NCBI GenBank assembly: GCA_905250075.1
Contig: CAJNOP010000106.1
Coordinates: forward strand, 266,628-330,627
Direction of reading: 5' to 3'
Source of the DNA: Rotaria sp. Silwood1
Lineage: Eukaryota > Rotifera > Eurotatoria > Philodinida > Philodinidae
DNA length: 64,000 nucleotides
Part shown: in pieces, positions 36,042 to 49,342 of the stretch
How the letters are laid out: each line of letters starts with the position of its first letter
How positions within the stretch are numbered: position 1 is the first letter of the stretch
Translations under genes and position numbers: made by a program
Notes under the pieces: generated by a model
The model's input: the letters and a program-made list of their open reading frames with translations, nothing else
Databases searched by the model: none
What the model was told of the DNA's origin: nothing

Positions 36042-38210
36042 ATTTTAATAATGAAAATGAAGAATTCAATATATTTAACTACTTTTTCATAATAAACTTT
36101 TTCTCACTTATATATTCTACATCAGATCTATATAAATATTTCGTATACGGTGGAAATATAAACTTAAATATTTCTGAATGTATTTCTTATTGATCACGTG
36201 TTATCTCTTATATACATGAATTCAACTAAGAATATTTTTAGCCATCATATTAAAACTTGTAACAATGTTTTCAAACTTATAAACATTTAAATAATTGTCT
36301 TAAATTGAAACACTCGAACTTTTCATTTAAAATAATGAAAGATGTTGTTGCCAAAGAGAAGTGGTCTTTTTTTCTCAAAGAATACAGTTTTTTAGAACAT
36401 GTAAATTTAGTCAGAATATATTGTCTGTCTTAGTAATAGTCGTTTGGATGTCATTTGAGAGAAGCTTATTTGTTGCATTCAAATCAACACTACAGAATCG
36501 TCTTCTGCATGAATTCTGTTGAAGTTTTGTGTTTTTAACTATATGCTTTTGATGTGAAGACAAAAATAACATATGTTCATTTATATGGAACAAATGGAAA
36601 TAAAATAGCTGGTTAAAACTAATGGTACCAGATAATGAACACATATCATACCTTGAAGTGTCAAAGCAAGAATGATACGAGATAAAGCCACTGAACAATT
36701 GCAAGAGAACTAAAGATAAAATATTTGTACTTATGCAATTGGTTTCAAAGGTGGCGATGACATTTGATACTGTACAGACTGTGAATCTTTAGCCTAATCC
36801 TCTTTATTTATTTAGGAAAATTTAAGGAAACTTGTCAATTTTTCGTCAGAATATTGTTTCAAATTCTAGTATTTTCAATTGACAGGACATCTCATGATGA
36901 CATAGGGTCGTTTTTACGATATCTTCAAGTTTCTGCTGGGATTTTTCTCTCAACTAAAAACAAACGATCCTACTACAAGTCATTCTCCGTCCTAATTAGA
37001 ACCTTGACAACAATAACAAAGATAATTATGCTATGATTTTATCGATTTTTTATCAGGGTCTCTATATCATAATCCTCTCAGGAGTTACAACTCAATCAGA
37101 TGAGAATCTTAAAATGGTAGATACAGGTATGGTTCAATCAAGATGCTGTCTTATTTCATTTAACATGATCTAACATCGAAGTCCGACGTGTACTAGACAA
37201 TACATTTATAGACATGAAAGAGAGGCGAACAAATTATTATTTCGTGCATAAAGGTAGTTCATATATAGAGAAATCCCTGCATAGAACTAAAAACAAGATA
37301 TACTTAGCACAATTTTTAAATATCGCAAACCGTGACAGATTTGGGATCAATTAGCGACAGATCTTAATTGTAGAACTATAGACCAATTTTATCGTATTAT
37401 TCTCATTTTGGACATTATTGTAGGGTCAAGATCATTTTTTCGTTATGGTCCATCATTAATTCCTAATGACCGTCCGTTTCTTGCTGGCAGCAAATAGAAA
37501 TTTATGTTGCATTGAAAGTGGTCTATCTTATTCTGGAAATACTTCAAAGTAGGTATTTATCGATTACTACTTGTAGATCATAACCGTGTCTTATCGTCAC
37601 ACTTACACTCGCATCCCTCATACAACTGCACGCTTTCTCAACTACATTCACTCCCACATAGATGTGCACTGTTGTTCCATTAAAGATTTTCTTGATATAC
37701 CATCGAGATGTTTTCTTTTAATAACATCTTTTCTGTTAAAATTTTCGATACCGAAATCATCAAGAAATTCGTAAACTGTATCAAAAAATATTCGACTGAA
37801 ATAGTCTTTTCTTATCACTTATATGGGAGCAAAATGCAATTGTTACGAATTGCTTCCTTGAAATTGTATAAAGTCATTATTAGCTATAGAAAATAAAAAC
37901 AACCGTTTGAAGAGAATAATCTATGTGCTTAGCTGATTATTAGTCATCATCGTGTACATTTTTTTACTAAGAATAACGCTACAGTTCATCTAACTAAGTT
38001 TCTTTAAGTCGGTTTTATTCAAGGTGGTTCAAATGCATATGAAGAAAAAGAGTAAAAAGGGTTATACGGATGAGTTATCACAAGCTACGGGTATCGCATA
38101 AATAATGATTGTTGAAATAAGTCAATAGAGTTCTGCAGATTTGTTGTGCCTTTTAAGAAAAAAAATAGTTTGTTGTCAATAAAAAAATACGTATTAAAAT
38201 GATACAAATA
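36042..38210. other. Intergenic stretch holding one dispersed-repeat copy
   Basis: No gene. The segment around 36880-37125 is a copy of a dispersed repeat also present near 46260-46510. The remainder is AT-rich. Confidence 0.4.
36880..37125. repeat. Dispersed repeat copy 1
   Basis: Shares with 46260-46510, in the same order and orientation, AACTAAAA, ACGATCCTAC, AATTATGCT(A/G)TGATT, GGATCTCT/GGGTCTCTAT and AGAGTTACA/GGAGTTACAACT. Divergence is high, so the family is old or non-coding. No terminal structure was identified. Confidence 0.5.
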
Positions 38211-41200
38211 TTAATCTTCAACATAGTCTTCAGGATTGAGTTCAGCTAAACGACGTAGTGGTTTTCGTTTTGAACATCGAAGGCCAGTAAGATAGCCCAC
38301 CTCATCAAAAGCTCTCAAAGCCTATGACAAAAAAAAAAGAAAAAGAAAATCATTAAACTATATTGGTCAGATAGCTTGTTTATTACATGATCGAGCATTT
38401 CTTTAGTATGACTAGCAGATAGACAAAATCGTATACGTGATTCGTTTATCTTCGTAGCCGGAAAGCCTACAGTCACTACAGCACATCCACGTTTCAACAT
38501 TTCTCGATTGACAGCTCTATGTAATGAAATAATCGCCACAAAAGAAAAACAAAAAGCATAATTTCATACGCAATCTTAGCCGGTATGAAGAGCATTACTG
38601 GCACTACTGGCGAATCTTTATTTCCATATACAATGAAGCCCATATCGACAAGTTGACGACGAAAATAATGAACATTACAAGCTAATTGTTTAATACGTTT
38701 TTCACCTAAAATAATATCCAATACATTTCAAATAATTCTTATCGTAATTTAATATCTTGCCGTTATCAGTTCCATCTCGACCCATGATAATGTTAAGCGA
38801 ACTGATGGCTTGATATACAATAGGTGCCGACATGCTCGACGAATAGCATGCAGAGTGAGAATAAGCTCGAATATAATCGATCAAAGACTATGACAAAAAC
38901 TAAATTAGATCAATTTAATATAGAGGAATATATCATACCTTTTTACCAGCAATATAACCTCCGACAGAGCAAAAACTTTTCGTAAATGTACCCATATGTA
39001 TATCAATATCATTCGGATCAATATTCCAATAATCGACAACACCACGACCATGTGAACCAATAGCACCAATTGAATGAGCTTCATCAACATACAAATAGGC
39101 TTTGTATTTTTTCTTAAGGGCAATTATTTCAGGCAATTTACACACCGAGCCTTCCATACTAAAATTTTACAAAGTTAACATGAACGACATCAAGCGAAAA
39201 AAAATCATTTGTTCTACCTGTAGATGCCTTCAACAATAATTAGAATTTTTCTCCATGGTCGAAATTTTCTTGCTTGACCGTAAACTATGGCGTCACGTAA
39301 TTGACACTCTAAATCTTGCATGTCTAAAAACGAATGAAGAAATTTTGTCAGAGAAAACGATTTAAAACTTTAAAATAGCAGAGTGCCACAATACTGCCAT
39401 TTTCTTTGTAAAACATGATGTAACAAAAATAAATAAACAAAAACCACCGTAATCAGAATAAAGCTACTCTTTCGGTCACGATATGTTAAATAAACAACTA
39501 TATGAGAATAACGAAACTGATACGGGCTACAAACTTAGTGTAGTTGTTGGTCTTGCAATGATTTCGAGGTGTATGACTCTCCTACTTACTCTCCAGATTT
39601 GGAAATTTAGATATCAGAACAACTAGAAGTATGAAGCTGACTACGTTGATCAGGAGTAAAGCAATCAGAAATCTCAGGAATCTAATGCTACTCTATGAAG
39701 CGAGTTTTATCTCTACTCGACTCTTCGACTAATGCCGAGTTTTTTGGCTCTTCCTTCGTATAGACTACTTCATAAAAATTCGGAAATGTATTCTTTAAGG
39801 TTCTCTTTAGTAGATCTACTAGAATTTGGGTGAGCAAGAGACGATTAGAAAGACCGATCTATCAGAGTCCGAAATGGGATGAATTTGATATTCCCTGCCT
39901 CGCCCTATCCGGCCCTGTGTCAGTGATTCTTCGCTAGCGTCAACCTTAATTTTGTTTCTCCGTTGCCTCGTTACATGTTCTTAAGATATTTTACATTTGT
40001 TGACCATATGATTTATTTGACTACATATTGTAAGTAGACACAAGAATACAAGAGTACAAAAAAGGGGTGTGGATATGTAAGTGTAGCTCTTGTGCTCAGT
40101 GACACGCACATCCACCCACACTCCACACTCACACCCACATTCCGGAGTCTGGCTCAGGATACCTCGCCTTGTTTCGGTCCCTGCGACCTATATATAAAAA
40201 CGCAATGCAATCAAAATCGAGGACGAGATAAGTGTGTGGTACGTCTTTTCGGTTTTCTTACAACGTTAAAGGCTTTTGAACTCAAATGAGACTGTAATTA
40301 TGAAAGACAGTTTTGGTATCTTTTACCCAAATATGTCATTGAATAAATGAATAGTACATCGGCTAAAAAACTAGACTCCGAAATTTGAATTTAATTCTAT
40401 TGTGTCTATCTGCCTTGTATTAAGATCAATTTATTTTTGTTTTCATTGATTTCACAATGTCGATATTTTCCTTGAGAAACATGATCTGTAACGATTACTG
40501 AGCTGCATAGTAAAAAAACGTGGACTTCGCATTCACTCCGGATATGATAGAAAAGTTGTAATGTTATAATGGATTTGAAGACTATAGAATTATGTAATAT
40601 AAGAGAAGACACCTACCCATAGGACCATTATCAAAGTATATGTATTAAGGATGCGATCGTGATTATGGTGTTAGTATTAGAGATGTATGGAACGACATCT
40701 TATTGCCAGTTTCAGTCACGGCAACCAGACGAGGACTGGAGCCACGAAAAAATAGTTTCGTAATCGGTACTAAAGACTATAGTTAAGAGAGTTATCTTAT
40801 CAACCATATCAGTTAGAACATAACTCAAGAGAGATGATCGAAAAAAGTGCAAGTCGTCGATTAAATAAATCAAAGATAACTATTGAAAAATTTCTTTAAA
40901 TATGATATGAACCATCTATGCAATAATTTTCTGTAGAACGCCGTCAACACCTGGATCAGATTAGATTCATCACTAAATAGAATGTTACTGGAACTATGAA
41001 TGTGACCGATGAAAAAAAAAGTAACCGAGACCAGAACTAAAAGAAGTTAATCCAGCACATCTCGAGTTAGTGTACGTAGGGATGATAAAGTAATGTTCAG
41101 GTCTCACTGTCATAAGAGAAATGTTGTTAAAAATCGTTTTGAAGTATTTACAATTGATTTTAATAAAGAAAAAGAACTGTAACCTTTCATAAGTCATGAA

Positions 41201-42810
41201 AAAATAATCTATTTGTTTTTCTATCCAAAAATAAACGACATCTAATTTTTTTCAATGAATTGTTCATATTAGTATCGCTCGGGCTCATATTTATATCACA
41301 GATCAATGTTGATAAAAGTACAATATTAATTTTTCATAATTTGTGCAAGGTTGTACTCTTTTATCAAAGATGAAAATATCAACTCATAGAATCGAAATAT
41401 GGCGAAGATCTTCAAATTTCTCATTTTCTACTGATTTATTGGAAACCCTATTTTGTGAAATACTTATAAATTAAAAAGAGAATTTTCATTAGAGTTAAAA
41501 CTCTTTGTGCATTATTAGGGTCATTATACTTCTTTATAGACAGATTTTGAGGTGAATATTTAAAACATTCGATTTTTCTTGATGTACACTGACAAAAGTG
41601 AGAAATGCAGCAACATACGCATAATTTGGGGTCGTGTGGGATGCAGGTGTAGGTTTTACCTTCATTCGAATCCGGACCTAACACAGCTCATCAAGGAAGA
41701 CGAGATATATTTTTTTAAAGATCAAGCTAAATCACCATGGATCATTTCAAATATGAATACATACCATTGTGATTGAATGTTCGAACATATGCGCCAGATA
41801 AACGAGCACCAAGAATAATTGAAACATGATTCAGTTTGTCACTCAGTATAAGATCACCCTATTACAAAACATTTTATTTTTATTAAAAACAAAATAAGAT
41901 GATTATTCTATACTTTGCCCATTATTGCGGGAATATTCAATGCATTTGTAGCAAAGCCCATACCAAAAGCAATACAATCTTCAACGCCTAGAAAATTTGC
42001 CATCATTCCTTCAAGAGTTTTCATATACTGTTGATTTCCTATGAGTAGAAAATGAGTACATAAATCTATTTGGTTTTGTTTGTAAAAAGATGAATGTACC
42101 TAATTCGTGACGAGTACTACAAGTCGTAACACCATATCTTTCAATTGATCTTATAGCCTGTTCTGTACATGGACCTCGATTTTCGGCAAAACCTAAATAA
42201 TTGTATGAACCCAAATTGATGGCCGGTATTTTTCTGCCAGTAAATCTATACCAATGAAGATTGCCAAACGAACCTGTTTGTTTTTTTTTGTTGGCATTCA
42301 CATTTATACTTACCTGAATGTCCAATTGTAGTCGTCTGTAACACGTTCCATGACATCAACTATGGGTCCAGCCATACTCGCAATTGGTTGATTGAATACG
42401 TCACGAACACGTTTATAGAGATTGCGTGTATAGAAGCACTCGAAACTTTGATAGAGTGGTACAAAATCCTATGAAGCAAAATATTCATAATTGATTTTTT
42501 ATGTAGTATTGCGAAACCTTTGGGTTTGGATCTATAACAAGTTTTTTCTCTTCCAAGCCAATATAACGAAGAATATCACGTAACCATCCAAGGGCAGTAT
42601 GTAAAGCAAAACTGAGTATAGTAATGACGGCAGCCCAAGTTGGTGCTTCTTCAAAACTTTCATTGTCAACAGTTATCATCTTTTTTGGGTCATTCTAAAG
42701 AAAGTTGAAGAAAATACAACAAGAATAAAATGTATAAACATAGCTAAGATTTCAATTACTTTTGATCTTGTTTCTGATAGAAACGGTGATTTCTTCAAAC
42801 TGTCCGTCAT
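38211..42810 (-). CDS. SPTLC2: Serine palmitoyltransferase, long-chain base subunit 2
   Basis: PLP enzyme of the alpha-oxoamine synthase family. With its partner subunit it condenses L-serine and palmitoyl-CoA to 3-ketodihydrosphingosine, the first step of sphingolipid synthesis, at the ER. Twelve exons: 42760-42810, 42518-42694, 42314-42468, 42100-42245, 41914-42038, 41765-41858, 39218-39323, 38939-39158, 38761-38887, 38570-38705, 38387-38516, 38211-38321. The sum is 1578 bp, 525 aa, close to the usual 550-560. Visible are the N-terminal membrane segment ([19 protein letters not shown]), [29 protein letters not shown], and [17 protein letters not shown] with the PLP-binding Lys. The Gly after KSF is replaced by Cys. 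DELNH is DKLNH here, a position that varies across the superfamily. One intron uses a GC donor (after 38761) and one is 2441 bp long. The start in the 17-codon first exon is fixed by phase. Confidence 0.93.
39324..41764 (-). other. 2.4-kb intron of SPTLC2
   Basis: GTATGT donor and TTTTTAG acceptor. Most other introns of this gene are about 50-70 bp, so this one has probably taken up inserted DNA. It contains a telomere-like hairpin tract at about 40063-40142 and no convincing ORF. No element ends were defined. Confidence 0.7.
40063..40142. repeat. TGTGGG-like hairpin tract in SPTLC2 intron
   Basis: A G-rich arm (GGGGTGTGGATATGTAAGTG) is followed after a short spacer by a C-rich arm (CACATCCACCCACACTCC, CACTCACACCCACA), allowing an imperfect hairpin. 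Confidence 0.55.
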
Positions 42811-42879
42811 CTGTACTCAGTTGCTTGTCAACAATGATGCTTATATGCTGGTAAATATCTGAAAAGATAAATTCTAAGA

Positions 42880-44080
42880 TGCGGAAAAGTCGAACTTGTA
42901 GTAATTTTTTTTCGCCTCTTTTTTTCACATAGATCAATAGATCGTGAGCTGGTGATTACGAAAAACTTAAAGGACTCGTTTTTTTTTTGCAAAAAAACAC
43001 ATCTTTTTCAAAATGTACAAAATTTTCTACTTTCTTTTTGTTGCAAGCTTCTGAAAATATTTTTTTCAGACTCAGTATCAAAAACTGAGTATAGACAAGC
43101 TGTTAAAACAACTCTAATCCCGAAAATCTTTTGATGGTAGCGCTTCGAATGATTCCAAGCATAATGCGTATAGGTCGATTTTATTAACCTATCTCGTTTT
43201 TGTGGTTAAGTGAGAAGGCCAAATATTTTGTCTCATTCGATTTAGCTTATCATTAGTCAGAAAGTTATGCATCCCTTCTTTTTCTTTTCCTTTTCTTTGT
43301 TGAGAAAACTCACTTTGAGTATATTTTGACGCAAAACGCTAGATGTCTGCCTGTAATTCTCGGTTTTCTTCATCAAAAATTAGACTTTATATGATAAGAT
43401 TATCATATTCGGAATCAACTTAAAAATTGAGTCGATTGAGGTATACTAAAATCGTTTCCGATCACGTCACATTTTTTCGAGTTTTTACATTGCGACAGTG
43501 CCTGAAAATTTTATGAAAAAATCAAATATGATGAAAATTTGTAGAAATATGCATTAATCGACTCAGTTTTTTTTCTAACTTTTCATGAAGAAAATTGAGG
43601 ATTACCGGCAGACGTCTAGTTATTTGGGTCAAAATTTAGTAAAAGTGATTTTTCTTATCAAAGAAAAGAAAAGGCTAAAAAAAGGGATACGTACCCTTGT
43701 AGCTGATAGTATGATGAATCAAGTGAGACAAAATATCTGGCCTCATCATTTAGCCACAAAAACGAGATAGGTTAATAAAATCGACCTATACGTATTACAT
43801 TCGGAGTGATTCGAAGCTCCACCATCAAAAGATTTTCGGGATTAGAGTCCATTTAACAACTTGTCTATACTCAGCCTTTGATGCTGAGTCTAAAAAGAAT
43901 ATTTGCAGAAACTTGCAACAAAACAAAAGTAGACATTTTGTACATTTTGAAAAAGATTTGTTTTTCAAAAAGAATGAGCCCTTCAATTTTTCGGGGTTAG
44001 TGCATCACGATCTATTGATCTATGTGAAGAAAAAGGCGAAAAAAAATTTCTACTTGAAATTCATTTTAACAGTCGTAGAT
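42880..44080. mobile_element. 1.2-kb fold-back element next to SPTLC2 start
   Basis: The left arm (about 42880-43400) and right arm (about 43570-44080) are inverted copies. Landmark pairs are ATAGATCAATAGATCGTGA / TCACGATCTATTGATCTAT, AATCCCGAAAATCTTTTGAT / ATCAAAAGATTTTCGGGATT, GGTCGATTTTATTAACCTAT / ATAGGTTAATAAAATCGACC, and ACTCAGTATC / GATGCTGAGT. Arms of about 500 bp flank a spacer of about 170 bp. No transposase frame or clear target duplication is visible. Confidence 0.75.
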
Positions 44081-46240
44081 TTAAAGAAATTTTTCATAGC
44101 TTTTAGAATCTCGATCAAAATAAATCGACCTTGCCGAGTTATATCGTTTTTTGTTTCTGAATTTTTTCATAGAAAACATAGCTAACCTTTTACTATTGTT
44201 GAAAAACCTTTCAGCATGACCTCAATAAAATTAAAATGTTAAAGACAATAAAAACACTGCATTCCAAAATGCAAAATATAATAGGTATGTTTTGCAATCG
44301 ATGATTGCCTTTGCTCATTAGATAGTTGCCAATAGCGTGGTATTATTTATTATTTTTACACCTATACTTTGGATAAACTTTATCTTTTCATGTGTATGTA
44401 AGTATCCTACTTATGCAATAAAGCGTTTCATAATATTAGAAAGTAGTATATGCAGAATGAAAAATGACACTCAATCACAGTAGATAATTTGACTCGTAAA
44501 CAACAAAAAAAACCGGTGTAAATAAGATATAGGGGTGGTTATTTCCTGTCAATTTATTTTAAATTTAAGTTTTCCAAAATTTATTTTTCGATTCAACAAA
44601 TTTTCGTAAATATAAATTGTCCACCCGTAATTAGATTCCAAACGGTTCTAATGTCACTCATTATTACTCTCTCAAAATGAATGTTTCAGTAAGAAGAATA
44701 AGTAAACGATGATTGAATTCGACAACCTTGCTTTATTGCAACTATTTCAGTATTCAGTTGAGTCAAACTAAAGGGATATGAATGGACAGGAGATTGCAAA
44801 AACTTGTCTCTGACAAACAATCACAAGTGAATTGATTACCAATTTTACAGTCATCCTTGCAATCTTCAGGTTATCACTCTTTGAACATAAGTCAAAGATT
44901 TCAAGATAAACCTTATCTACGCTCTTGATCTACTTTTCTAATAATATAAAAGATCAACGTATTTCTCACAGGTTTTTTGAACTAGAATGACTATATTATG
45001 AACTCACCGTTGAAAATGACGTTTCGTAGTATGCAATTTTTGTACTATATAGACGTTGGAATGATAAAAAAGAAGGCTTCAATTCTACTATGAGAATTTC
45101 TAGAACAAATGTAACCACTGTAAAAGTGAAATTTATTTTGATCAATCTGAATAAATATTTATTGGAAGTTTTACTCGTACAAAATATGAAAAATCCTTTT
45201 CAATGTGCGACCATATATTGAACAGTGTACATCAAAGCTTACATTCATTTGCAGCTACACTCTGCGATGAAAAGCACTTGAAATAAAAGAATAAAAAAGA
45301 AGTAAAAGAAAGAGTCTCATAATTTTCATAAAACTGTGCTCTCTCTTTCTCTCTCTCTCCCGGTGACGGGCACGTTCTATTTGTTGCTACACTATAATCA
45401 ACAACGACAACATCAACAACAGTAACACAAAATCATTTTGGATTCAATTACTTTTATACTGCAGTACTACGATTTGTCGATAGATGAGAGCAGAACGCAG
45501 AAAAAAATTGTTCGAGTATATTAGTAATGAAGGTAAATGCGTTAGAAGCATGGCATCGACGACATAGATTTTAGAAACAATTCATGGTTACTGTTCGTTA
45601 GAATTTTAAACTCTGTCATCATATTTTCTTACTAATTCTAAAAACGATGTTCATCTGAGTTCTAATTTGTTCTTAGTACATTTTTATCGTTGATAACACA
45701 ACTCAATCGGAATTACAAGTACTCTGATGATAGGTTTGAGAAAATGAGAATTTTCTAATAATAAATAAAATATTGTCGCTCAGTTTCTTAGAAAGAATAC
45801 ACCAGTAATCTATCTGAATTTTGAAAAGGTCATATTAAGAACTAAAAAGTAAAACGTCAAAGAAACAAAATCATAAATATTGATCTTTAGACTTACTGAT
45901 CGTAAACTGATAACCTTATATCTGAAGCTAAGTATTTATCAATATTTGTTGACATATTTGTAAGTTGTAAAATTTGTTCATTGATTTTATTTCGATTCGG
46001 CAATGGTATAATATTTTCAATTATTGCTTTTCATTGTATTATTTTGACGAATAATGTTGAACGTTATTGACGTTGCTGTAATATATTAATACTGAAATCA
46101 ACTAATTACTATCAACAATATATATTTGTTTCTTTTCAATCCTAGTCTCAGTCTTGTTCATTTTCTTGAGAAAGCCTGAAGAAATTTTTAGGATCCTATA
46201 TCTGAACAGTCTTGTTAAGTTTTCTTTAGAATTCTGCTTC
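44081..46240. other. Gene-free stretch
   Basis: AT-rich. A TC microsatellite lies near 45341-45360. No coding or RNA gene recognised. Confidence 0.4.
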
Positions 46241-46259
46241 GAATTCTATTAGTTGCAAT

Positions 46260-46510
46260 ACGTAGGATGACTCATAGTGAAACAAGATCCTTTTCAGAAT
46301 CTTTTCAAGTTCCTGTTCAGCTTTCTTTATTAACTAACTAAAACCGAACGATCCTACGAAAATTCATTTTCGATTCTACTTAGAAATTAGACAAGAATAA
46401 AAAAAGAATTATGCTGTGATTCTATTAATTTTTCATGAGCATCCGTGTAGGATCTCTGCATCAAGGTCTTCGCAAGAGTTACAGCTAAATCAAATAAAAG
46501 TCCTAAAATT
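46260..46510. repeat. Dispersed repeat copy 2
   Basis: Second copy of the family described at 36880-37125, same orientation. It sits in a stretch rich in AAGATCCT and GTTCAG words that continues to about 47770, suggesting further old copies. Confidence 0.5.
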
Positions 46511-49210
46511 AATAAAACAAAATCAGGGAGAATCTTTAAAGTAGAGGATACTGGTTTATCTGGGATTCTGGCTAGACAAAAACAAATATAGCTAAATTTT
46601 TAATCATGAAATACTATGATTAATTTAAGACCTTTGAAATTTTGTACTTAGGGGGTGTATTTAAAATTTGATTTTGAGAATCCTATCAACATTTATAATT
46701 AATTTAGTTGAAGACCTCAAAAACAAAAATGAATCAAATAGTGTCATCAAGGTATTAGCCAGTTTCCATTTTGAATTCGTTCAACATTTTCAAATCTCGG
46801 CATCTCAATAAACTTTGCTGTCGATGTTAAGTAAAATATTTACAGGAATAAAAAAATAGTGTAGTTTTCACTCTCAGTATGATCTAACATTCAAGACTTA
46901 AAATGAATTATCTTTTGGATATTATTTCATATAAAACTTGAAAATTGATTAAATTGATATGTTAGCATTAGTTTAGTTATTACACTATTTTTTTTTTCTT
47001 TAAAAATCAAGTTTTAGCAAGAGACCTGTCTTTAAAGAAATGTTTTTCAAGTCAATTTATCCGTGGAAAAAGACTCAAACATATGTTTTATAAATTGAAT
47101 TGATGTCACCACGCAATAGTAAATTTTTTTTTAAAACAGAAATCGATGTTTAAACTTCGATACTACATTTTAAGAACCTTTTGTAGTAATAATCGTAGTT
47201 CAATTAAAATTCAAATACAAATTGAAAAATGAGACGGAGTTTCAAGTATTGAATGCTGAGCTTATATTAGAAAATAGGGTACAGTCGAGCAGGATAAACT
47301 GATCAGTTTGTCAACTGCGTGTCTAAAGATCAACACTCTTTGTGTTCATTTATGTTCTGTTTTGTTTAGAAAGTCTTGAGCAAATTCTGCGAAAAAAACC
47401 AATAACATCCCTTTGAAAGCCTAATGAAATCCTACCACGTTCAATCAAAATTTTTTCCGATGATAAATCATTAAAATTCTTATAACATTCTGACTTCAGA
47501 GCAACGGGAAATCGGTTTAGACTCTACTAATATATTGTTATCATTCTAATAAAGTCTTTCATATGTTGCAGCTGCACTTTTTTTCAGAATTTAAAACTTC
47601 CTGAACTTATGAATGGTTGAAAATACAATGATAGACTACACAGGATCCTAATAAAATCCTGTTTTGAATCTTGTCAAGATCGTTGAATTTTTTTTTGGAT
47701 CTTGTCATTTTTCCAAGAAAAAGAATCAGCAGATCCATGTAGTAGTATTGTCGAGATATGTCAAGAATCTAGTTCTAAAACATCAGAGATTTTCCAGAGA
47801 GAAAAAAATATATGAATTTGAGCGTTTTCAATAGGTTAGCTAATGAGTATTCATCGGCTGTCTGACTGAGAGTGGGCATATCGGCGTTAAAATACCCTCT
47901 CCAATCATATGTAGATGACGTGGAGACTAACACCTAGGCCATCGTTGCTACCGAAAGAAAGAAGTGGTACTTATTTTCTATGACATGAGCCGCAATTATA
48001 TTGCATCAAACGAATTGTTCTTGACAGACCGCGAACAGAATAGCTTCTATGCCTAGTGAAAAGTTAAATTCATATTTGTCGACTTTGGGTGTGCGTGTGA
48101 ATGTGGAAGTGAATGAAGAGAAGAGATACATTCACAACCTTCGAAGAAAAATTTTCCAAATATTTGTCTTGATTTCTCCGACATACTAGGCCTGATAGAG
48201 CTGAAAATTTTTTACAGGTAGTAGATACTGTTGGCACAGGGGTTTCGGTTTCTTCACTGTCGTACTGCTTTCCAATATAGAGGCCCCAAATATGACATTT
48301 GCTACAGATAATGCTTCTGTTTCGATTAGAACAAGTTTTTGTAAAACCTATCAAAAGTCATTTGAAAGCCATTTTGTGAAAGTATTCTGTAGCATAGATC
48401 CATGAATTCTCACGATCTGTAACACAAGCAGCTCAATGGGCACGATTATCTGTGGTTTGGAATCTTTTCACTAATGACATATGCTCAACGATAACGTTGA
48501 TATTGGAAAGATTCATAATGCACATTCAGTTGACCCGCTCATCGTAATACTGAACTTATCCGACTGTCAGTAATGGAGGCCGTTGTTGAACACTAATGTG
48601 ATTCATTCACATCAGTCTATGAGATTGTTAATCATGAGAAAGAAGCAATGTAAATATTGAAATAATATATATAATCATACACTATTTCCATCTCTCTGTA
48701 TTCCAAAGATCGACATCAAACTGAACGAAACAAACCTAAATTTGAATCGAATCGAATCAAATAAAGATGCTTTCATTCAGTTTGTCCTCTGGATTACAAA
48801 CTCGTCTGAAAAAAAACAAAAAACAAAAAAACAGAAATACATTTCATCACAGTTTGATCCGTGGGAACAAAATAGAGATCCTCTTTTATCTTGTACAAAA
48901 GCAACATAAAATACTAATTATCATCTTCCAGTCTTTTGCTGAACGACACTTGTCATTATTCTATCTAGACAGTCACTGACTAATAGTTAACCCAAGTGAC
49001 ACTTTTGTCCGCACTACCACCGGTATGCCGATGACTTACTGACGATAGTGTAGCAATTTCTGATAGAAGAAGTATTGATCCGAATGAGGTTATACTTTAT
49101 TCATTTTCTCCATGTCATCAGTCGCTCTCTCATCCGTACATCAATACGTGTTTCTATACGCAATCATAAGAGAGAAAGAATCAAGGAGAGAGAGATGAGC
49201 AATATTACAT
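46511..49210. other. Gene-free stretch
   Basis: AT-rich, with a short G-rich TGTG tract at about 48087-48115. The 94-codon minus-strand frame at 48070-48354 overlaps that tract and has no supportable identity. Confidence 0.35.
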
Positions 49211-49211
49211 A

Positions 49212-49342
49212 GTTACGACAGAAGGAAGGACGAAGAATATGATAAAAAGAAATGACAGAGGAAGGACAACGCATATCATGAAAAGAAATGACAAAGAAAG
49301 GACAACGTTGTATATAATAAAAAAATGACATAGAAAGGTTAA
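49212..49342. repeat. Minisatellite, about 40-bp unit, three copies
   Basis: Consecutive units carry AAAAGAAATGACAGAGGAAG, AAAAGAAATGACAAAGAAAG and AAAAAAATGACATAGAAAGG, each with GGACAACG or a variant and an ATAT(C/A)AT(G/A)A word between. Confidence 0.65.

Noticed and set aside
40092..40289. 65-codon frame rich in His/Thr/Pro
   Set aside because: It starts in the telomere-like C-rich tract inside the SPTLC2 intron and has no splice context.
42890..42937. Start of SPTLC2 at an upstream Met near 42937
   Set aside because: That frame is out of phase with the next exon. The frame fixed by the donor at 42760 gives a clean ATG at 42810.
43585..44185. Frames inside the 42.9-44.1 kb region
   Set aside because: They are within the inverted arms of a fold-back element; composition is Lys/Phe-rich as expected from A/T runs.
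49212..49342. CRISPR-like array
   Set aside because: Units are contiguous and diverged with no unique spacers, and the genome is eukaryotic; it is a minisatellite.
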